Positions 5,788 to 6,513 of a stretch of 6,513 nucleotides of DNA are shown in pieces. Numbering within the stretch: position 1 is the first letter of the stretch; the number at the start of each line of letters is the position of its first letter. Position numbers and translations under genes: made by a program. The DNA is from Saprospiraceae bacterium (lineage in GTDB: Bacteria; Bacteroidota; Bacteroidia; Chitinophagales; Saprospiraceae), in contig JAEUUM010000556.1 of NCBI GenBank assembly GCA_016787375.1, positions 1-6,513 on the forward strand, written 5' to 3'. The notes under the pieces are model-generated. The model had not been told where the DNA came from. It searched no databases and saw only the letters and a program-made list of their open reading frames with translations.

Positions 5788-6513
5788 ATGAAGAATTTAA
5801 TATTGTTTTTATTGGTGATTTTTGCAGGTTTTAAGATGTCTCTCCAGGCACAGATACTTGACCCTGTTAAATGGAATTTTGAGGTAAAACACCTAGCCGG
5901 CGATCAGCATGAGTTGATTATGACTGCAAATATTGATGAAGGATGGACCATCTATTCTCAATACCTCGAAAGTGATAATGGTCCGGTTGCCACAAACTTT
6001 GAATTTGATAAATCCACACGATATAAGCGAGATGGCAAGGTTACTGAAGACAAACTCAACAGAAAAGAAATTGACGACCCAATATTTGATATGAAGGTTG
6101 TCAAATATGCTCATAAAGCAATATTCAGGCAAAAAATTACCGTTACCGATTACTCTAAACCAATTACCGGTTATGTCAATTTCATGACTTGTGATAAAGA
6201 AAAATGTTTGCCTCCGAAAGATGTAGATTTCAGTTTCAATATTCAAAAACCTAAAGACAGTAAAGCATTAGATGGTGCTGGAACGCAAACTTCAGAAAAT
6301 AATGCTCAAACCAACACCGGATCAGTTGAAACAGAAAATCTAACTGAGAACCCTGATACCTCCAACGCTCAGGTAACAAAAGTTGCTGCTACTTGCTATG
6401 CGAAAATTACCGATGGTAATAAGCTCGACCAAAGAATTCCATCCATTATTGAAACGTATGAAACACCTCTGGGTAATTGTGGTAAAGAAGAAATTACCCG
6501 TGACTTAGGTTTG
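5788..6513 (+). CDS. dsbD: DsbD-like thiol:disulfide interchange protein, N-terminal part, 3' end outside window
   Basis: The frame opened by ATG 5788 (directly after an in-frame TGA) stays open for 242 codons to the window edge. Residues 1-21 are a signal peptide (MKNLILFLLVIFAGFKMSLQA, cleavage likely before Gln22). Residues 26-152 are a DsbD N-terminal domain: VKWNFEVK (27-34), EGWTIYSQY (51-59), GPV (65-67) and FMTCDKEKCLPPKDVDF (132-148), with the CX4C redox pair Cys135/Cys140. Residues 155-198 are a low-complexity linker rich in Thr, Asn, Glu and Ser. It is followed by a region with Cys203 and Cys231 (TPLGNCGKEE, 226-235), which resembles what precedes the CcdA-like membrane domain in Bacteroidota DsbD proteins. 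The expected membrane domain and C-terminal thioredoxin domain would lie beyond the window. In the full family, electrons pass from cytoplasmic thioredoxin across the membrane to periplasmic partners. DsbD identity rests on the first domain and architecture, so a shorter protein is possible. Confidence 0.8.
   Translation, partial: MKNLILFLLVIFAGFKMSLQAQILDPVKWNFEVKHLAGDQHELIMTANIDEGWTIYSQYLESDNGPVATNFEFDKSTRYKRDGKVTEDKLNRKEIDDPIFDMKVVKYAHKAIFRQKITVTDYSKPITGYVNFMTCDKEKCLPPKDVDFSFNIQKPKDSKALDGAGTQTSENNAQTNTGSVETENLTENPDTSNAQVTKVAATCYAKITDGNKLDQRIPSIIETYETPLGNCGKEEITRDLGL

Noticed and set aside
5893..6246. Antisense open frame of 117 codons on the minus strand inside the dsbD-like gene
   Set aside because: The plus-strand frame there shows a signal peptide, a conserved domain and a CX4C motif. 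The antisense product has no family resemblance and is a shadow of it.

Overview
The window comes from a low-GC member of the Bacteroidota, probably from a Saprospirales-, Chitinophagales- or Cytophagales-like lineage rather than Bacteroides or Flavobacterium. The evidence is a MurA of Bacteroidota style (PDMIEIGSF motif), a long-chain polyprenyl diphosphate synthase with family-typical N-terminus, a polytopic protein resembling the Bacteroidota-only DUF6427 family, DsbD-type proteins with CX4C motifs, the near absence of Shine-Dalgarno sequences, and one good TAnnTTTG (-7) element. The lineage is inferred. A stand-alone PurQ argues against groups that use one large fused PurL.

Layout. Bases 1-897 hold the C-terminal two thirds of murA (5' end outside the window), followed by a weak hairpin. 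A single GNAT acetyltransferase (990-1436, +) converges on a polyprenyl diphosphate synthase gene (1504-2478, -, TTG start). A divergent intergenic region of 239 bp (2479-2717) carries a candidate -7 element and two short inverted repeats. To its right is a plus-strand run: a polytopic membrane protein (2718-3698, GTG start), purQ (3695-4408, overlapping the previous gene by ATGA), and an unrecognised soluble protein of 264 residues (4438-5232) with a hairpin around its stop codon. Two related secreted DsbD N-terminal-domain proteins follow: a stand-alone copy (5310-5765) and the start of a dsbD-like gene (5788 to the window edge, no stop reached).

Function. The recognisable content is mostly housekeeping: peptidoglycan precursor synthesis (MurA), isoprenoid-quinone or lipid-carrier tail synthesis (polyprenyl synthase), de novo purine synthesis (PurQ) and periplasmic thiol redox (DsbD). 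I see no transposase, tRNA, rRNA, CRISPR array, phage gene or defence-like cassette, and no intergenic gap longer than 300 bp. The least explained parts are the 264-residue protein next to purQ, the tandem DsbD N-domain pair, and the membrane protein translationally coupled to purQ. None of these is strong evidence for a new system.
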